64,000 nt of DNA from Rhodohalobacter halophilus (GTDB lineage: Bacteria > Bacteroidota > Rhodothermia > Balneolales > Balneolaceae), in contig NZ_MDWE01000003.1 in the NCBI RefSeq assembly GCF_001715195.1, positions 23,406 to 87,405 of the forward strand, written 5' to 3'. Of this stretch, positions 8,849 to 18,437 are shown in pieces; within the stretch, counting starts at the first letter, position 1; each line of letters begins with the position of its first letter. Both the position numbers and the translations under genes were made by a program. The notes beneath the pieces were generated by a model, which ran no database searches, was not told the origin of the DNA, and saw only the letters and a program-made list of their open reading frames with translations.

Positions 8849-9504
8849 TCTGAGGGGTTTTCTCTCCAGGCATTCAGCATCTTCAAATCACTCTCTTTGA
8901 TGTAATTTTCCTCAAGGGCTACATCAATCAGTGTGGAGTAATCTGTGAGACAATAAACCGGAATATTCAACTTTTCGAAATGATCTACAGCAGCCTGAAA
9001 GCCGTATGTAAAGATACTTACCACACCGCGAACATCGGCGCCGATAAACTGCAGTGCTTCGATCACTGAAACAGCCGAGCCGCCCGTTGAAATCAGATCT
9101 TCAATGACGATGGTAGATTGACCTTTATCCACGCCTCCTTCAATCTGGTTGCCGAGCCCGTAAGCTTTGGCTTTTGCCCGGACGTAAGCCAGAGGTTTGT
9201 CAAGGTTTTCAGCAACCCATGCTGCGTGTGGAATACCCGCGGTTGCAGTTCCTGTAATAACTTCAACATCGGGAAACTCCCGGTTGATGACGTCGATCAG
9301 GGCTTTAGAAATTTTCTTTCTGATTTTTGGATACCGTAGAGTCAGCCTGTTATCACAGTAGATGGGGGAATTCCATCCGGATGACCAGGTGAAGGGATCG
9401 TTGGGACGCAGGATCACCGCGTCAATTTCAAGAAGATGTTTAGCCAGCTCTCTGGCAAACTCTTTGTCTATAATTCTGTTTACTGATAGCGTATTTTCTG
9501 TCAT
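8836..9504 (-). CDS. pyrE: Orotate phosphoribosyltransferase
   Basis: A 222-residue enzyme of de novo pyrimidine synthesis that converts orotate and PRPP to orotidine 5'-phosphate. The PRPP-binding motif is TIVIEDLISTGGSAV (about residues 133-147). The catalytic-loop lysines lie in AYVRAKAKAYGLG. The early SGWNSPIYCDNRLTL region fits PyrE. The start is set at ATG 9504 (MTENTLSVNR); the 14 codons upstream are not family-like. It leads a two-gene message with the helical hypothetical protein. Confidence 0.93.
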   Translation of the reverse strand: MTENTLSVNRIIDKEFARELAKHLLEIDAVILRPNDPFTWSSGWNSPIYCDNRLTLRYPKIRKKISKALIDVINREFPDVEVITGTATAGIPHAAWVAENLDKPLAYVRAKAKAYGLGNQIEGGVDKGQSTIVIEDLISTGGSAVSVIEALQFIGADVRGVVSIFTYGFQAAVDHFEKLNIPVYCLTDYSTLIDVALEENYIKESDLKMLNAWRENPSEWPN

Positions 9505-9618
9505 GTTATCGTCTAATCTTAACTCTTGTACATTTTTGTTATGCACACTGCAGCTTGCAAATAATCAATTTACAAAACGTGTATTAACTGTCTGTTATTG
9601 AAATAATTAATAGAAAAA

Positions 9619-10098
9619 TTAAATAAGATGTGCTTTAAACACCATTTTGAGCAGTTCCAGGCAAATTAATGCATAGAGACCCGCTGCCAAATCATCCAAC
9701 AATATACCAAATTTTCCCGGTAATTGCTCCAAACGCTTAATGCCTAACGGTTTTGTGATATCAAACAGCCGAAATAGAAGAAAACCGATCAATAAAATGA
9801 AGATATCAGAGGCCGGATGCAGTGTAAATCCGGTCATTAAAAATACCACTGACTGACCGGCGGCTTCATCTATGACAAACTCGCCGGGATCATCCCCAAA
9901 CTTTTCAACACATGTATCAGTAGCCCAGAGTGAGGCGATGGAGGAGAGGATCAAAAAACCTGTAACTCCGTATGCCGGATGAACCCAATATGCGAGGGAG
10001 ATAAATGGCAGTGCAGCGAGACTTCCCCATGTGCCGGGTGCTTTGGGAAGTAGGCCCGATCCAATAAAAGTTCCGACTGTAAGTTTAAGAAGTTGCAT
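9619..10098 (-). CDS. pgpA: Phosphatidylglycerophosphatase A
   Basis: A 159-residue inner-membrane enzyme that dephosphorylates phosphatidylglycerol phosphate to phosphatidylglycerol. The PgpA signature GTFIGSGLLPKAPGTWGSL is at residues 9-27. The acidic motif GEFVIDEAAGQ (about 72-82) and the RLFDITKP and LLDDLAAG motifs follow. Three to four hydrophobic segments are visible. It starts inside the last 14 nt of pgsA, so the two successive steps of phosphatidylglycerol synthesis are coupled in one operon. Confidence 0.93.
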   Translation of the reverse strand: MQLLKLTVGTFIGSGLLPKAPGTWGSLAALPFISLAYWVHPAYGVTGFLILSSIASLWATDTCVEKFGDDPGEFVIDEAAGQSVVFLMTGFTLHPASDIFILLIGFLLFRLFDITKPLGIKRLEQLPGKFGILLDDLAAGLYALICLELLKMVFKAHLI

Positions 10099-10684
10099 TT
10101 CGCTCGGAATTGAAGAGTATGGAACGGTTCACAAACAGATACTCTATGCCGGAATACGCAGTGACGAAAGCAACGACAATCATCCCCCAATAGAAGATAT
10201 CCAGACTGAAAACGTTGAGAACAAAATTCCCGACGGCACCTTTAAAAAGCATCAAAAAGCCAAAAAGCAGCGCCACGTAGAGATAGGTCATCTGCAGAGC
10301 GGTTTTTGCTTTGGCAGTTTTTCGTGTTTGAAGGGTGATGTTTCTGCGCTTTGTGTAGATCCTCAACCCGGTAATTCCAAGATCCCTGAAAACGATGATT
10401 CCGATTGCCCACCAGGGAAACTGAGTGGGATCCAGGAACGGAAGACAGACAAACCCCGCAAATGTCAGAAATTTATCTGCCAGCGGATCCATAAAAATTC
10501 CGTATTCGCTCTCTACATCATACCGGCGGGCATAATATCCATCGAGTGCATCCGTAATGGCAGCTATGGCAAACACAACCAGACTGATGCCTCTGAGCAG
10601 TAGATCTTCCTGAATAAATAGAAACAAAAAAATGGGCGCCATGCCCATTCTCAATGTGCTGAGTATGTTGGGTAATTTTTCCAC
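10085..10684 (-). CDS. pgsA: CDP-diacylglycerol-glycerol-3-phosphate 3-phosphatidyltransferase
   Basis: A 199-residue integral membrane CDP-alcohol phosphotransferase that makes phosphatidylglycerol phosphate. The invariant DG(x2)AR(x8)G(x3)D(x3)D motif is complete: D48, G49, A52, R53, G62, D66, D70. Several hydrophobic segments surround it. It is the first gene of the pgsA-pgpA pair, divergent from cinA with a 110-bp gap that should hold both promoters. Confidence 0.94.
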   Translation of the reverse strand: MEKLPNILSTLRMGMAPIFLFLFIQEDLLLRGISLVVFAIAAITDALDGYYARRYDVESEYGIFMDPLADKFLTFAGFVCLPFLDPTQFPWWAIGIIVFRDLGITGLRIYTKRRNITLQTRKTAKAKTALQMTYLYVALLFGFLMLFKGAVGNFVLNVFSLDIFYWGMIVVAFVTAYSGIEYLFVNRSILFNSERNATS

Positions 10685-10794
10685 ACCAAAAGGTAAAGCT
10701 CTATTTGAACAAATGATATATTATTTCCCGACAGACGGGGCAAAGAGAATACAAAATTTCATTGATCTCTTGCAAAATCCTATTTTCCAACCCT

Positions 10795-12081
10795 ATGAGA
10801 AAGGCGCACATAATATCTATCGGTAATGAGCTGCTGATTGGCGACACAGTAAACACCAATGCATCCTGGCTGGGCGGACTCCTGACCGAGCAGGGCTTTG
10901 AGGTGGAGCTGATCTCTACAATTCCTGATGATTATCAAATCATCTATGAAAAAGTTAAGGCCTCACTATCAGGTGCTTCGGTCACAATTGTGACCGGTGG
11001 GCTGGGGCCAACCCACGACGACATCACCAAGAAGGTAATAGCTGACCTGTTTGATGTGGATTTGATCGAGAACAGTGAGGTACTGGATTATATAAAATCG
11101 ATCTTTCAAAGACGAGGCTTTCAATTCAGCCCCTCAAATGCCGCTCAGGCTCAGGTGCCATCAAATTGTGACGTGTTGTTCAACAATAAGGGAACAGCTC
11201 CCGGTATGTGGTTTAACGAAGGTGGCCGGGTGTTGATCGTTTTACCCGGTGTGCCGGCAGAGATGAAATTTTTGATGGAGCAACGCGCAATCCCAAAAAT
11301 TCATCGGCAGTTTCCTGATCGGGAAGTCTGGGCCACCCGCTACTTTAAAACTGCAGGTGTACCGGAGAGCACACTGAGTGAGCAAATTGGTGACCTTGAT
11401 GAATTTGTTAATAATGGAGTTGGTATTGCATATTTACCAAATGTGGGCGGAGTAACCATCCGAATCAGTTCAAATGGAGTGACTTCAAAAGAGGCTGAGG
11501 CTAAGCTGCTAAAGGTGAAAAATTATCTCTATGAAAAGGCCGGTGATGTTATTTTTGGTGAAGGGAAATATTTGTCGATCGAAGAGGTTACCGGTACCAT
11601 TTTGAAGGAGAATGGGAAGACCATTGCGACTGCAGAAAGTTGTACCGGAGGGCTGCTTTCCAGCCGAATTACCGATATTCCGGGAAGCAGTAATTATATG
11701 ATTGGCGGTGTTGTATCCTATTCAAATAGAATTAAAGTGGAAGAACTGGGTGTTAGTGAGGCAGATCTGGCCGAACATGGAGCCGTGAGTGAACCTGTTG
11801 CGCTTCAAATGGCAAAAGGTGTGGCTGAGAAGATGGGAGCAGATATCGGAGTTTCTGCTACGGGGATTGCCGGCCCGGATGGCGGAACCCCTGAAAAGCC
11901 GGTCGGAACCGTTTGGCTGGGTTTTTGGATTGAAGGGGATCACTTTGCACTGAAGGCTGTGCTCAGTAACGATCGGATGCAGAATAAAGAGCGGACGGTG
12001 ATGATTATACTTGAAACGGTTCGTCGCAGGTTGCTTGGCCTTAACGACTATCCTTATCACCTAAAACCCCACCGGTCTTGA
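10795..12081 (+). CDS. cinA: CinA-family nicotinamide-nucleotide amidohydrolase
   Basis: A 428-residue two-domain protein. The N-terminal molybdopterin-binding-like (COG1058) domain has ISIGNELLIGDTVNTNA and TGGLGPTHDDITK. The C-terminal CinA domain has AESCTGGLL (about residue 280), VVSYSN and ATGIAGPDGGTPEKPVG and deamidates nicotinamide mononucleotide in NAD salvage. ATG 10795 (MRKAHIISIGNE) is the family start. The stop overlaps the TTG start of the next gene by 3-4 nt, so the two are co-transcribed. Confidence 0.94.
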   Translation: MRKAHIISIGNELLIGDTVNTNASWLGGLLTEQGFEVELISTIPDDYQIIYEKVKASLSGASVTIVTGGLGPTHDDITKKVIADLFDVDLIENSEVLDYIKSIFQRRGFQFSPSNAAQAQVPSNCDVLFNNKGTAPGMWFNEGGRVLIVLPGVPAEMKFLMEQRAIPKIHRQFPDREVWATRYFKTAGVPESTLSEQIGDLDEFVNNGVGIAYLPNVGGVTIRISSNGVTSKEAEAKLLKVKNYLYEKAGDVIFGEGKYLSIEEVTGTILKENGKTIATAESCTGGLLSSRITDIPGSSNYMIGGVVSYSNRIKVEELGVSEADLAEHGAVSEPVALQMAKGVAEKMGADIGVSATGIAGPDGGTPEKPVGTVWLGFWIEGDHFALKAVLSNDRMQNKERTVMIILETVRRRLLGLNDYPYHLKPHRS

Positions 12082-14045
12082 TCTATCTTCTGACCATATG
12101 GACGGCTCTCACCTTTTCGGTTCAGGATACGATTCCGCCTGTTCAGCAAGACTCACTGCGTGAGGCTGCAATAAATGATACGATTCCGGCAGCCGAAGCA
12201 GATACCACATCATTCGAGGAGCCGGAACCGGAAGTTGAAACTCCGGATACCGTTTATGTGTGGACATATCAGCAGAGCCCGGGCCTGGATATTGCAGAAA
12301 CCGACAGTACGCTTCGTTGGGTGAATCAGGTAAATTTTTTCGATCGTTTTTATGGCGAAAGGGGAGCCATTACCTACCGTTTGGGTACATCCGGTCGTTT
12401 GGATGGTGTTGAGTTGCACTCCTACGAAACGCGACACATGAATGTGGAGATGGAAGGGGTGAGTCTGAATGATCCATTGACCGGTGCCGTGAACTGGAAT
12501 CGCATACCCATCAGAAAGATTAAGTATTATGAAGAAGCCGACTACGGTGCAACGTACCGCAGCAGAATCCGGCTTCAGGATCACTACCTAACCCAGCCTC
12601 GCACCTATCTCAATTTTGATGAAAGTAAGTATGATTACCGGAATCTCGATTTTGTATTCACTCAGAACTTCAGGGCAGATACAAACCTTGAATTCTCCTT
12701 CTGGGATCGTCGTGACGGAGGCGGCTACAATCGATCGGGAGTTGAGGGCAGGCAGGCATCGGCCAAGGTGTACCATCAGCTGAATGATCAGTGGATGGCT
12801 AAACTGCTCTATTTGAATAATGCACTCGATCGGCAGGAGTCTTTCGGGTATAATGTAGATAACCCTCTGCTCTTTCCATTCAATATTTTTACAGCCACTC
12901 CGCGCGAAAACAGTGCATCTTCCAATCAAACCTCAAGTGACATTTTCCTGAAGGCCCAATATCGGCCCAATGTGGATCGCGATGTCCGAACTGAATTGGG
13001 GCTGCACTATCAAACCGACAACTGGTCGCTTGAATATTCAGCCGATTCCCTTGCAACATCATTCAGCAGGGCAGAGTTATTTGCAAAACAGAACTTCAGA
13101 ATGGGTCGTACAGCACTCACGGTTCAAGGAAGCGGGACCTGGCTTCGTGAATCGGAGGAGGAAAACCTGACCGAGAACAGTTGGTTTGGAGGGGCAGGGG
13201 TTGCCGAGATCGAAAGCAGAATCATACCGTGGGTCAAGTTACAGGGGTATGCTTTAGCTGAAGGCTGGAGTGACGGACGTTTTAGCAGTGAAATCTCCGG
13301 GAAGGTGACTCTGTTTCCGGACAACCGGATTACATTAGCAGGATTTGGCGGAGTGTTGGATCGAGCTCCTGATATTCAGTCGGTCTATTGGCAGTCGAAC
13401 CTCTATTCCGGGAACCCGGATCTGCTAAACGAACAGGAGATGACCGCTGGAGCTTCACTGGAGGTAAAACTTACCGATTGGCTGCTGACCGGTGTGCGAG
13501 GAGATATCCGGTTTAATGAGAATTCAATTTTTCTGGGTAATTCCGATCAGTTTGTGAATATCGACTCCTACACTCACTTGAGCGCGACAGGCTGGATCGG
13601 CTTAGATAGCAGAATATTTGAGGGGGAGATATCGGCCCTCTATAAAAGTTCTGAGTCAGACTCTCAGAATGAAATCAACCTTGCGATGGCGGAGTCGGGC
13701 GAACGTGTTTGGTTAAAGGGAAAACTCTACTGGAAAAACTACCTATTCGACAGGGCAACATACGTAAAAGCCGGGGTGTCAGGTGTTTTTTCACCGAACC
13801 CGTTTCGAACGGCAGAGTATATAGCACCCTTGAATCGCTGGCAGCATGGAACAAATTCAACGGTTAATCCATCATATCACAGAATGGACGTTGATGTGTC
13901 GGCTCGCATCCGCTGGTTTATGCTTTTGCTAAAGTGGGAAAATGTACTTGACGGTGTGAATCAGCTGGGCTACTTTGAGTCGGTGGGCTACCCCATGCCA
14001 GAACGGCGTTTTCGTCTCGGTTTAAGAATACTATTTACAAATTAG
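12078..14045 (+). CDS. TonB-receptor-like outer-membrane beta-barrel protein
   Basis: A 655-residue exported barrel. A short signal-like N-terminus (MIYLLTIWTALTFSV) is followed by an acidic proline-rich linker. Then comes a plug-like segment (about residues 80-170, with YRLGTSGRLDGVEL, VEMEGVSLNDPLTG and IKYYEEADYG). The rest alternates strands typical of a beta barrel and ends RRFRLGLRILFTN. No TonB box or CarboxypepD_reg domain is obvious, so a putative porin is as likely as an active receptor. The start is TTG within TTGA overlapping the cinA stop; no in-frame ATG occurs until well into the plug. Confidence 0.72.
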   Translation: MIYLLTIWTALTFSVQDTIPPVQQDSLREAAINDTIPAAEADTTSFEEPEPEVETPDTVYVWTYQQSPGLDIAETDSTLRWVNQVNFFDRFYGERGAITYRLGTSGRLDGVELHSYETRHMNVEMEGVSLNDPLTGAVNWNRIPIRKIKYYEEADYGATYRSRIRLQDHYLTQPRTYLNFDESKYDYRNLDFVFTQNFRADTNLEFSFWDRRDGGGYNRSGVEGRQASAKVYHQLNDQWMAKLLYLNNALDRQESFGYNVDNPLLFPFNIFTATPRENSASSNQTSSDIFLKAQYRPNVDRDVRTELGLHYQTDNWSLEYSADSLATSFSRAELFAKQNFRMGRTALTVQGSGTWLRESEEENLTENSWFGGAGVAEIESRIIPWVKLQGYALAEGWSDGRFSSEISGKVTLFPDNRITLAGFGGVLDRAPDIQSVYWQSNLYSGNPDLLNEQEMTAGASLEVKLTDWLLTGVRGDIRFNENSIFLGNSDQFVNIDSYTHLSATGWIGLDSRIFEGEISALYKSSESDSQNEINLAMAESGERVWLKGKLYWKNYLFDRATYVKAGVSGVFSPNPFRTAEYIAPLNRWQHGTNSTVNPSYHRMDVDVSARIRWFMLLLKWENVLDGVNQLGYFESVGYPMPERRFRLGLRILFTN

Positions 14046-14056
14046 ATGGCTGCACA

Positions 14057-14947
14057 ATGAGCTTAAGTTATGTATTAAAAGAAGGAGTTGCAGGGCTTGG
14101 GCGCGCCAGGCTTGCTGCGTTTACATCTATTTTTTCGCTTTTTGTGGCTGTTCTTCTGGTTGGTGTACTCTCACGTGTGGGGTTCAATACGTATGAAGTT
14201 ATTCAGCTTATCAAACAGCAGGTTGAGGTTGAAGTATTTCTGCAAAATATTGATGAGCAAACCACACAGGAGATCCGGGACAGAATTGCATCGGAAGAGT
14301 TTGTTGAAGAGCTTACTTACATATCCCGAGACAGTGCAGCGAAAATTTTTCAGCAAGATTTTGGGATCGGCAGCGATGCTCTCGCCGACCTGCAGTTTCT
14401 GCCGGCTTCCTTTAAAGTGACCATTTCAGATGGGGTGGAAATCGCCCAGATCGACTCATTGGTTCAGCAGGTTTCAACTTATCGCGGAGTGGATGATGTT
14501 CGATATAACCAGGCGCTGTTGCAAACACTGGAGTCAAGATCTGAGACACTCTTCCTGATTGGCGGAGCGATTGGCCTCTTTATTCTCTTTGTGGCCATTG
14601 TACTGGTGTTCAACACCATACGATTAACGATCTATGCAAAACGGGATTTGATACGCGCAATGAAACTGGTTGGAGCTACAAACAGCTTTATCCGGCGCCC
14701 CTTCTTGGTGGAGGGGATGTTCCAAGGCGTGATTGCAGGAACTCTTGCAGCCGGATTGATCATCATCTTATTTGAGTGGATTGTGCCAAACCTGGTTCCA
14801 CAGATTGGGGTGCTGAGCTGGCCTTTCGGCAGGTGGTACTTTTTAACAGGCGGTGTTCTGCTGCTTGCAATCATTCTCGGATGGTGGGGGAGCCGTTGGG
14901 CAGCCCGGAAGTTTATCAAAGAGACGAAGGTCTACACCAACGATTAA
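14057..14947 (+). CDS. ftsX: Cell-division permease-like protein FtsX
   Basis: A 296-residue inner-membrane protein. TM1 spans about residues 22-44. An extracytoplasmic loop follows with the FtsX pattern VEVEVFLQNIDEQTTQEI and later ASFKVTI. Three further TM helices (about 175-200, 220-245, 260-285) make up the FtsX/MacB permease domain, with RAMKLVGATNSFIRRPF on the cytoplasmic side. With the FtsE ATPase, FtsX activates peptidoglycan hydrolases at the septum. No ftsE is in this window. It starts 11 bp after the barrel gene and converges with fur with a 4-nt overlap. Confidence 0.92.
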   Translation: MSLSYVLKEGVAGLGRARLAAFTSIFSLFVAVLLVGVLSRVGFNTYEVIQLIKQQVEVEVFLQNIDEQTTQEIRDRIASEEFVEELTYISRDSAAKIFQQDFGIGSDALADLQFLPASFKVTISDGVEIAQIDSLVQQVSTYRGVDDVRYNQALLQTLESRSETLFLIGGAIGLFILFVAIVLVFNTIRLTIYAKRDLIRAMKLVGATNSFIRRPFLVEGMFQGVIAGTLAAGLIIILFEWIVPNLVPQIGVLSWPFGRWYFLTGGVLLLAIILGWWGSRWAARKFIKETKVYTND

Positions 14948-15456
14948 GCTTCTTCTTTTTTCAATGACTTGATTTTATCTCCCTCTTTTTTTCGCAACTG
15001 GCACGCTTCCACATCACGGCACCGGCCAAAGAGATGAAGTGAATGCCCTTCCACATCAAAGTCATGGATTTGCTCCATCAGCTTCTGAATTTCAAGAATT
15101 CGCGGATCACAAAATTCAATCACAACCCCACACTCTTTACAGATCATATGGTCGTGCTGTTGGTAAGCGTATGATCGCTCGTAATAGTATTGGTTTTTGC
15201 CAAACTGTTGCCGCTGCACCAGGCCGCACTCAATCAGTAGGTCCAGCGTGTTATAGACGGTTGCACGAGATACACGCGTTCCGGCATTTTTCATGTTAAA
15301 GAAGATATCATCAGCGTCGAAGTGTCCTTCTGCCCGATAGATCTCTTCAAGTACCATGAACCGTTCAGGGGTTTGGCGCTGATTTCTCTCTTTCAGATAA
15401 GTTCTGAAAATCTCTTTTACCAGTGTGATTGTTTCTTCTTGGGCCGGATGTGCCAT
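14944..15456 (-). CDS. fur: Fur-family metal-responsive transcriptional regulator
   Basis: A 170-residue repressor. The winged-helix DNA-binding domain spans about residues 15-90 (RQTPERFMVLEEIYRAEGHFDADDI and SRATVYNTLDLLIECGLV). The dimerisation domain has HDHMICKECG with the first zinc cysteine pair and RCRDVEAC near the C-terminus with the second. The residues fit Fur more than Zur or PerR, but metal specificity cannot be settled by reading. Like Fur, it would repress iron-uptake genes when iron-loaded. Its 3' end overlaps ftsX. Confidence 0.88.
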   Translation of the reverse strand: MAHPAQEETITLVKEIFRTYLKERNQRQTPERFMVLEEIYRAEGHFDADDIFFNMKNAGTRVSRATVYNTLDLLIECGLVQRQQFGKNQYYYERSYAYQQHDHMICKECGVVIEFCDPRILEIQKLMEQIHDFDVEGHSLHLFGRCRDVEACQLRKKEGDKIKSLKKEEA

Positions 15457-15625
15457 AGCGGAGCAGGTTTTAAAACGTCAGTGAATGATTTGAACAGTTT
15501 TGCATTTAATATGTATTATCAGAACCACAAAATACAGAAGAAATTGCTACTAAAATTTAAAACCCCAAAAGAATTGGGTAATATGTTATTTTAGTGCCAA
15601 TCCACAGTTAACAAAATTCAAAGAT

Positions 15626-17509
15626 ATGCCAACGCTTGTTGCTTTTGAGACTCTGACTGATTTGTACCAAAATCTGACCAAAAAATATGAAAATTCTACG
15701 AAAACTGCTTTCGCTTATAAACCTGCCCTCGATGCAGAGTATAAAACAATCACGTGGGATGAGGTACAAAATGACGTGAATGCGCTGGCAAGCTATCTGA
15801 TTGATTTTGGTATAGAAAAAGGTGACCGCGTTGCCATTCTGAGTGAGAATCGTTACGAATGGGCTGTTATTGACCTTGCCATTCAGATGGTTGGAGCCAT
15901 TAATGTATCTCTTTATACCACACTTCCGCCCAAGCAGTGTGAGTTTATCCTTAAAGATTCTGAGGCGAAACTCTTTTTCGTCTCCACCGGTATTCAGCTC
16001 AAAAAAGCGGTAGAAGTTTTTGATAACTGCCCCAACCTGAAACATGTTGTAGCTTTCGACAATCCGAAAGTTAAAAAGTACATGGAGCATGGTTTTGTAA
16101 CTCTTTTTGATCAGGTTTGTAAGAAAGGAAAAGAAGTTGAAGGAACCCATCTTGAAACGGTAAAGAAACGTGCGCTAGAAACAGAACCGGAAGATGTAGC
16201 CACACTCATCTACACATCCGGAACAACCGGAAACCCGAAAGGGGCAATGCTTACGCACAGAAATATCGTGAGTAACGTAAAATCAGCTCACGATGCGATT
16301 AATATTAGTGAGACAGATCGCTGCTTGTCGTTTCTGCCTCTCTGCCATTCGTTTGAACGAACCGGCGGCTACTATGCTATGATGGCCGGCGGTGCAGAAA
16401 TCTACTATGCGGAAAGTGTGGATACAGTGGCAAAAAACATGCTTGAGGTACATCCTACCATTGTAATTAGTGTGCCGCGGCTGTTTGAGAAGATCTACAA
16501 CCTGGTAATGAATAATGTAAAGGATGGATCAGCTATCCAGCAATCTATTTTTGAGTGGGCTCTGGATATTGGAAAACGCTACTGGCAGGGTGAGCGCGGA
16601 CTGGTCAGCGTTCAAAAGAAAATTGCGGATAAGTTGGTTTTTGACAAGCTAAAACAGCGAACCGGAGGGAAGATTCGTTTTTTTGTATCGGGCGGCGCTG
16701 CACTTCCTTCAGATATTGGAACCTTTTTTATGTCAGCCGGCCTCAACATCCTTGAAGGGTACGGGTTAACGGAAACCTCACCGGTGATGTGCTGTAACCG
16801 CTACGGAGAGGAGGTGATGGGAACAGTTGGAAAGGTAATAAACGGAGTAACCGTTGGGATTCAGCGATTAGAGGACAGTAAAATTATCGCGCAGTTAAGC
16901 GGCGAGGATTATCCGTCCGACCTGACATCCGAAGAGGGTGAAATCCTGAATCGCGGACCCAATACCATGAAAGGGTATTGGAAAAATGATGAAGCCACCA
17001 AAGAGATGATTGATGAGGATGGCTGGCTTCACACCGGTGATGTTGGGAAATTTGAGAATGGCCGCCTTAAAATAACCGATCGTATCAAGCACATGATCGT
17101 CAATGCCGGCGGCAAAAATATCTATCCCGGCCCGATTGAAGACATGTTCAAAACCAGCCCGTGGATAGATCAGCTTGTGGTAGTGGGAGAGAAACGGAGC
17201 TACATGGCCGCTTTGATTGTTCCCGATTTTGAAGCACTCGAGAAGTACGCAAAGGAAAATAATATCAGCTACTCAAACATTGAAGAATTGATAGAAAATG
17301 AGGCGGTTCAGAACCTCTACAACAAAGAGATCCGATCGTTCTCCAAAGAGCTGGCATCACACGAAAAACTGCGTGATTTCCGTCTGATACCAAATGAATT
17401 TACTGTAGAAACCGGCGAACTGACTCCCACGCTGAAGGTGAAGCGCAGAATTATCGAAGAGAAATACGGTCACCTGATAGAGGACATCTTTGAAGGGGAT
17501 CATGCATAG
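15626..17509 (+). CDS. Long-chain acyl-CoA synthetase (AMP-forming)
   Basis: A 627-residue adenylate-forming enzyme that activates fatty acids to acyl-CoA. The AMP-binding P-loop motif YTSGTTGNPKGAMLTH lies near residue 192. EGYGLTETSP follows near 378, and the hinge region GWLHTGDVGKFENGRLKITDR lies near 468. The C-terminal lysine motif is in PTLKVKRR. The length fits the FadD15/FAA1-like large subgroup. It is a single gene read divergently from fur across a 169-bp intergenic region. Confidence 0.92.
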   Translation: MPTLVAFETLTDLYQNLTKKYENSTKTAFAYKPALDAEYKTITWDEVQNDVNALASYLIDFGIEKGDRVAILSENRYEWAVIDLAIQMVGAINVSLYTTLPPKQCEFILKDSEAKLFFVSTGIQLKKAVEVFDNCPNLKHVVAFDNPKVKKYMEHGFVTLFDQVCKKGKEVEGTHLETVKKRALETEPEDVATLIYTSGTTGNPKGAMLTHRNIVSNVKSAHDAINISETDRCLSFLPLCHSFERTGGYYAMMAGGAEIYYAESVDTVAKNMLEVHPTIVISVPRLFEKIYNLVMNNVKDGSAIQQSIFEWALDIGKRYWQGERGLVSVQKKIADKLVFDKLKQRTGGKIRFFVSGGAALPSDIGTFFMSAGLNILEGYGLTETSPVMCCNRYGEEVMGTVGKVINGVTVGIQRLEDSKIIAQLSGEDYPSDLTSEEGEILNRGPNTMKGYWKNDEATKEMIDEDGWLHTGDVGKFENGRLKITDRIKHMIVNAGGKNIYPGPIEDMFKTSPWIDQLVVVGEKRSYMAALIVPDFEALEKYAKENNISYSNIEELIENEAVQNLYNKEIRSFSKELASHEKLRDFRLIPNEFTVETGELTPTLKVKRRIIEEKYGHLIEDIFEGDHA

Positions 17510-17563
17510 TATCCCCTGAAAAACCTGATGTGAAATGCAGGTGACCGACTATGAAGTACTAAG

Positions 17564-17941
17564 CTATTCCTTTCCGGTTTTTCGGGCATCCATAAACGAT
17601 TTGATGCCAAAGATCAGAAAGAAAATACAGAGAACGGCCATCACAGCCTGACTGGACGCAGCCGTGAAACGAGCCGGCATCTCTCCTCCAAAAAGTGCGG
17701 TCATAATCTGCCTTAACCCCGTAAATGATCCGCCCAGGCCAAGCAGCGCCAACAGCATGGCGGCATGCATTGCGTGTTTCTGGAGATCATCGGACTTTCT
17801 GGCTAACAGGCCGAGCCCGACGAATACAATGCCAAATGCAGATGGGATAAGAGCGGTGAGGCTCACCATATCTGATGCGATATATGAGAAGAAACCGAGA
17901 ATGATAAGCAGAACACCAATATTGATAGAAAGTTTAGCCAC
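17564..17941 (-). CDS. Hypothetical four-helix inner-membrane protein
   Basis: A 125-residue hydrophobic protein with four predicted transmembrane helices (about residues 6-22, 28-46, 58-78 and 92-115). A short basic linker LARKSDDLQKHAMHAA lies between helices 2 and 3. I recognise no functional motif. It follows the DUF1499 gene by 16 bp on the same strand and may belong to that message. Confidence 0.65.
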   Translation of the reverse strand: MAKLSINIGVLLIILGFFSYIASDMVSLTALIPSAFGIVFVGLGLLARKSDDLQKHAMHAAMLLALLGLGGSFTGLRQIMTALFGGEMPARFTAASSQAVMAVLCIFFLIFGIKSFMDARKTGKE

Positions 17942-17957
17942 TGTCGTAAAATTGAGT

Positions 17958-18437
17958 TTAAATGTGAATATTCAAGGTTTGTTGAATCCGGTTGAGAATT
18001 TTGCCAACCCGTCGTCGATTGACGCCCAAATCCGAATAGCCGACCCGGCTCGCACTTCTTATATGAAGGGATGCTGAATTATGTTCATTTGCAGAAACCA
18101 GCAGGTGCACATCGTCTTTAAATCCAAACAGAGGAATTCTGAATACAGCTTTAATTTGCTTTTTTTCAGTCATTATGGTGAGGCTATGGGGATTCAAATC
18201 ATTGAGTGTTTTTGAAGCCGCTACAAAAAGCTGATTTGGATCAACGGAATATCGTTTTGAGAGTACCACGCAGTTTGGCGAATCGGGGCACGGCCGGAGG
18301 TCTGCATGATGAACCGTGTCAGATATAAAATCTGCCGATGTTGAGCCCTGAAGTGGAAATTTCAAAACCATGAGTGTGGCAAGTATCATCCCGGATAGGA
18401 TGAACCGGAATTTTCGGTTTAGATTACGCTTGCTCAC
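17958..18437 (-). CDS. DUF1499 domain protein
   Basis: A 159-residue protein with an N-terminal hydrophobic segment (about residues 8-26) that is a signal peptide or anchor. The DUF1499 signature RPCPDSPNCVVLSKR is at about residues 48-62, with its conserved CPxSPNCV. A beta-rich body follows and ends with RSASRVGYSDLGVNRRR, another DUF1499 hallmark. The molecular role of the family is unknown. It starts inside the last 14 nt of the LOG gene. Confidence 0.85.
   Translation of the reverse strand: MSKRNLNRKFRFILSGMILATLMVLKFPLQGSTSADFISDTVHHADLRPCPDSPNCVVLSKRYSVDPNQLFVAASKTLNDLNPHSLTIMTEKKQIKAVFRIPLFGFKDDVHLLVSANEHNSASLHIRSASRVGYSDLGVNRRRVGKILNRIQQTLNIHI

Noticed and set aside
10031..10603. 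190-codon plus-strand frame across pgpA-pgsA
   Set aside because: Both membrane-enzyme genes on the other strand have complete catalytic motifs; this frame is a shadow of them.
15608..16150. 180-codon minus-strand frame overlapping the acyl-CoA synthetase start
   Set aside because: It is antisense to a conserved gene and has no recognisable features.
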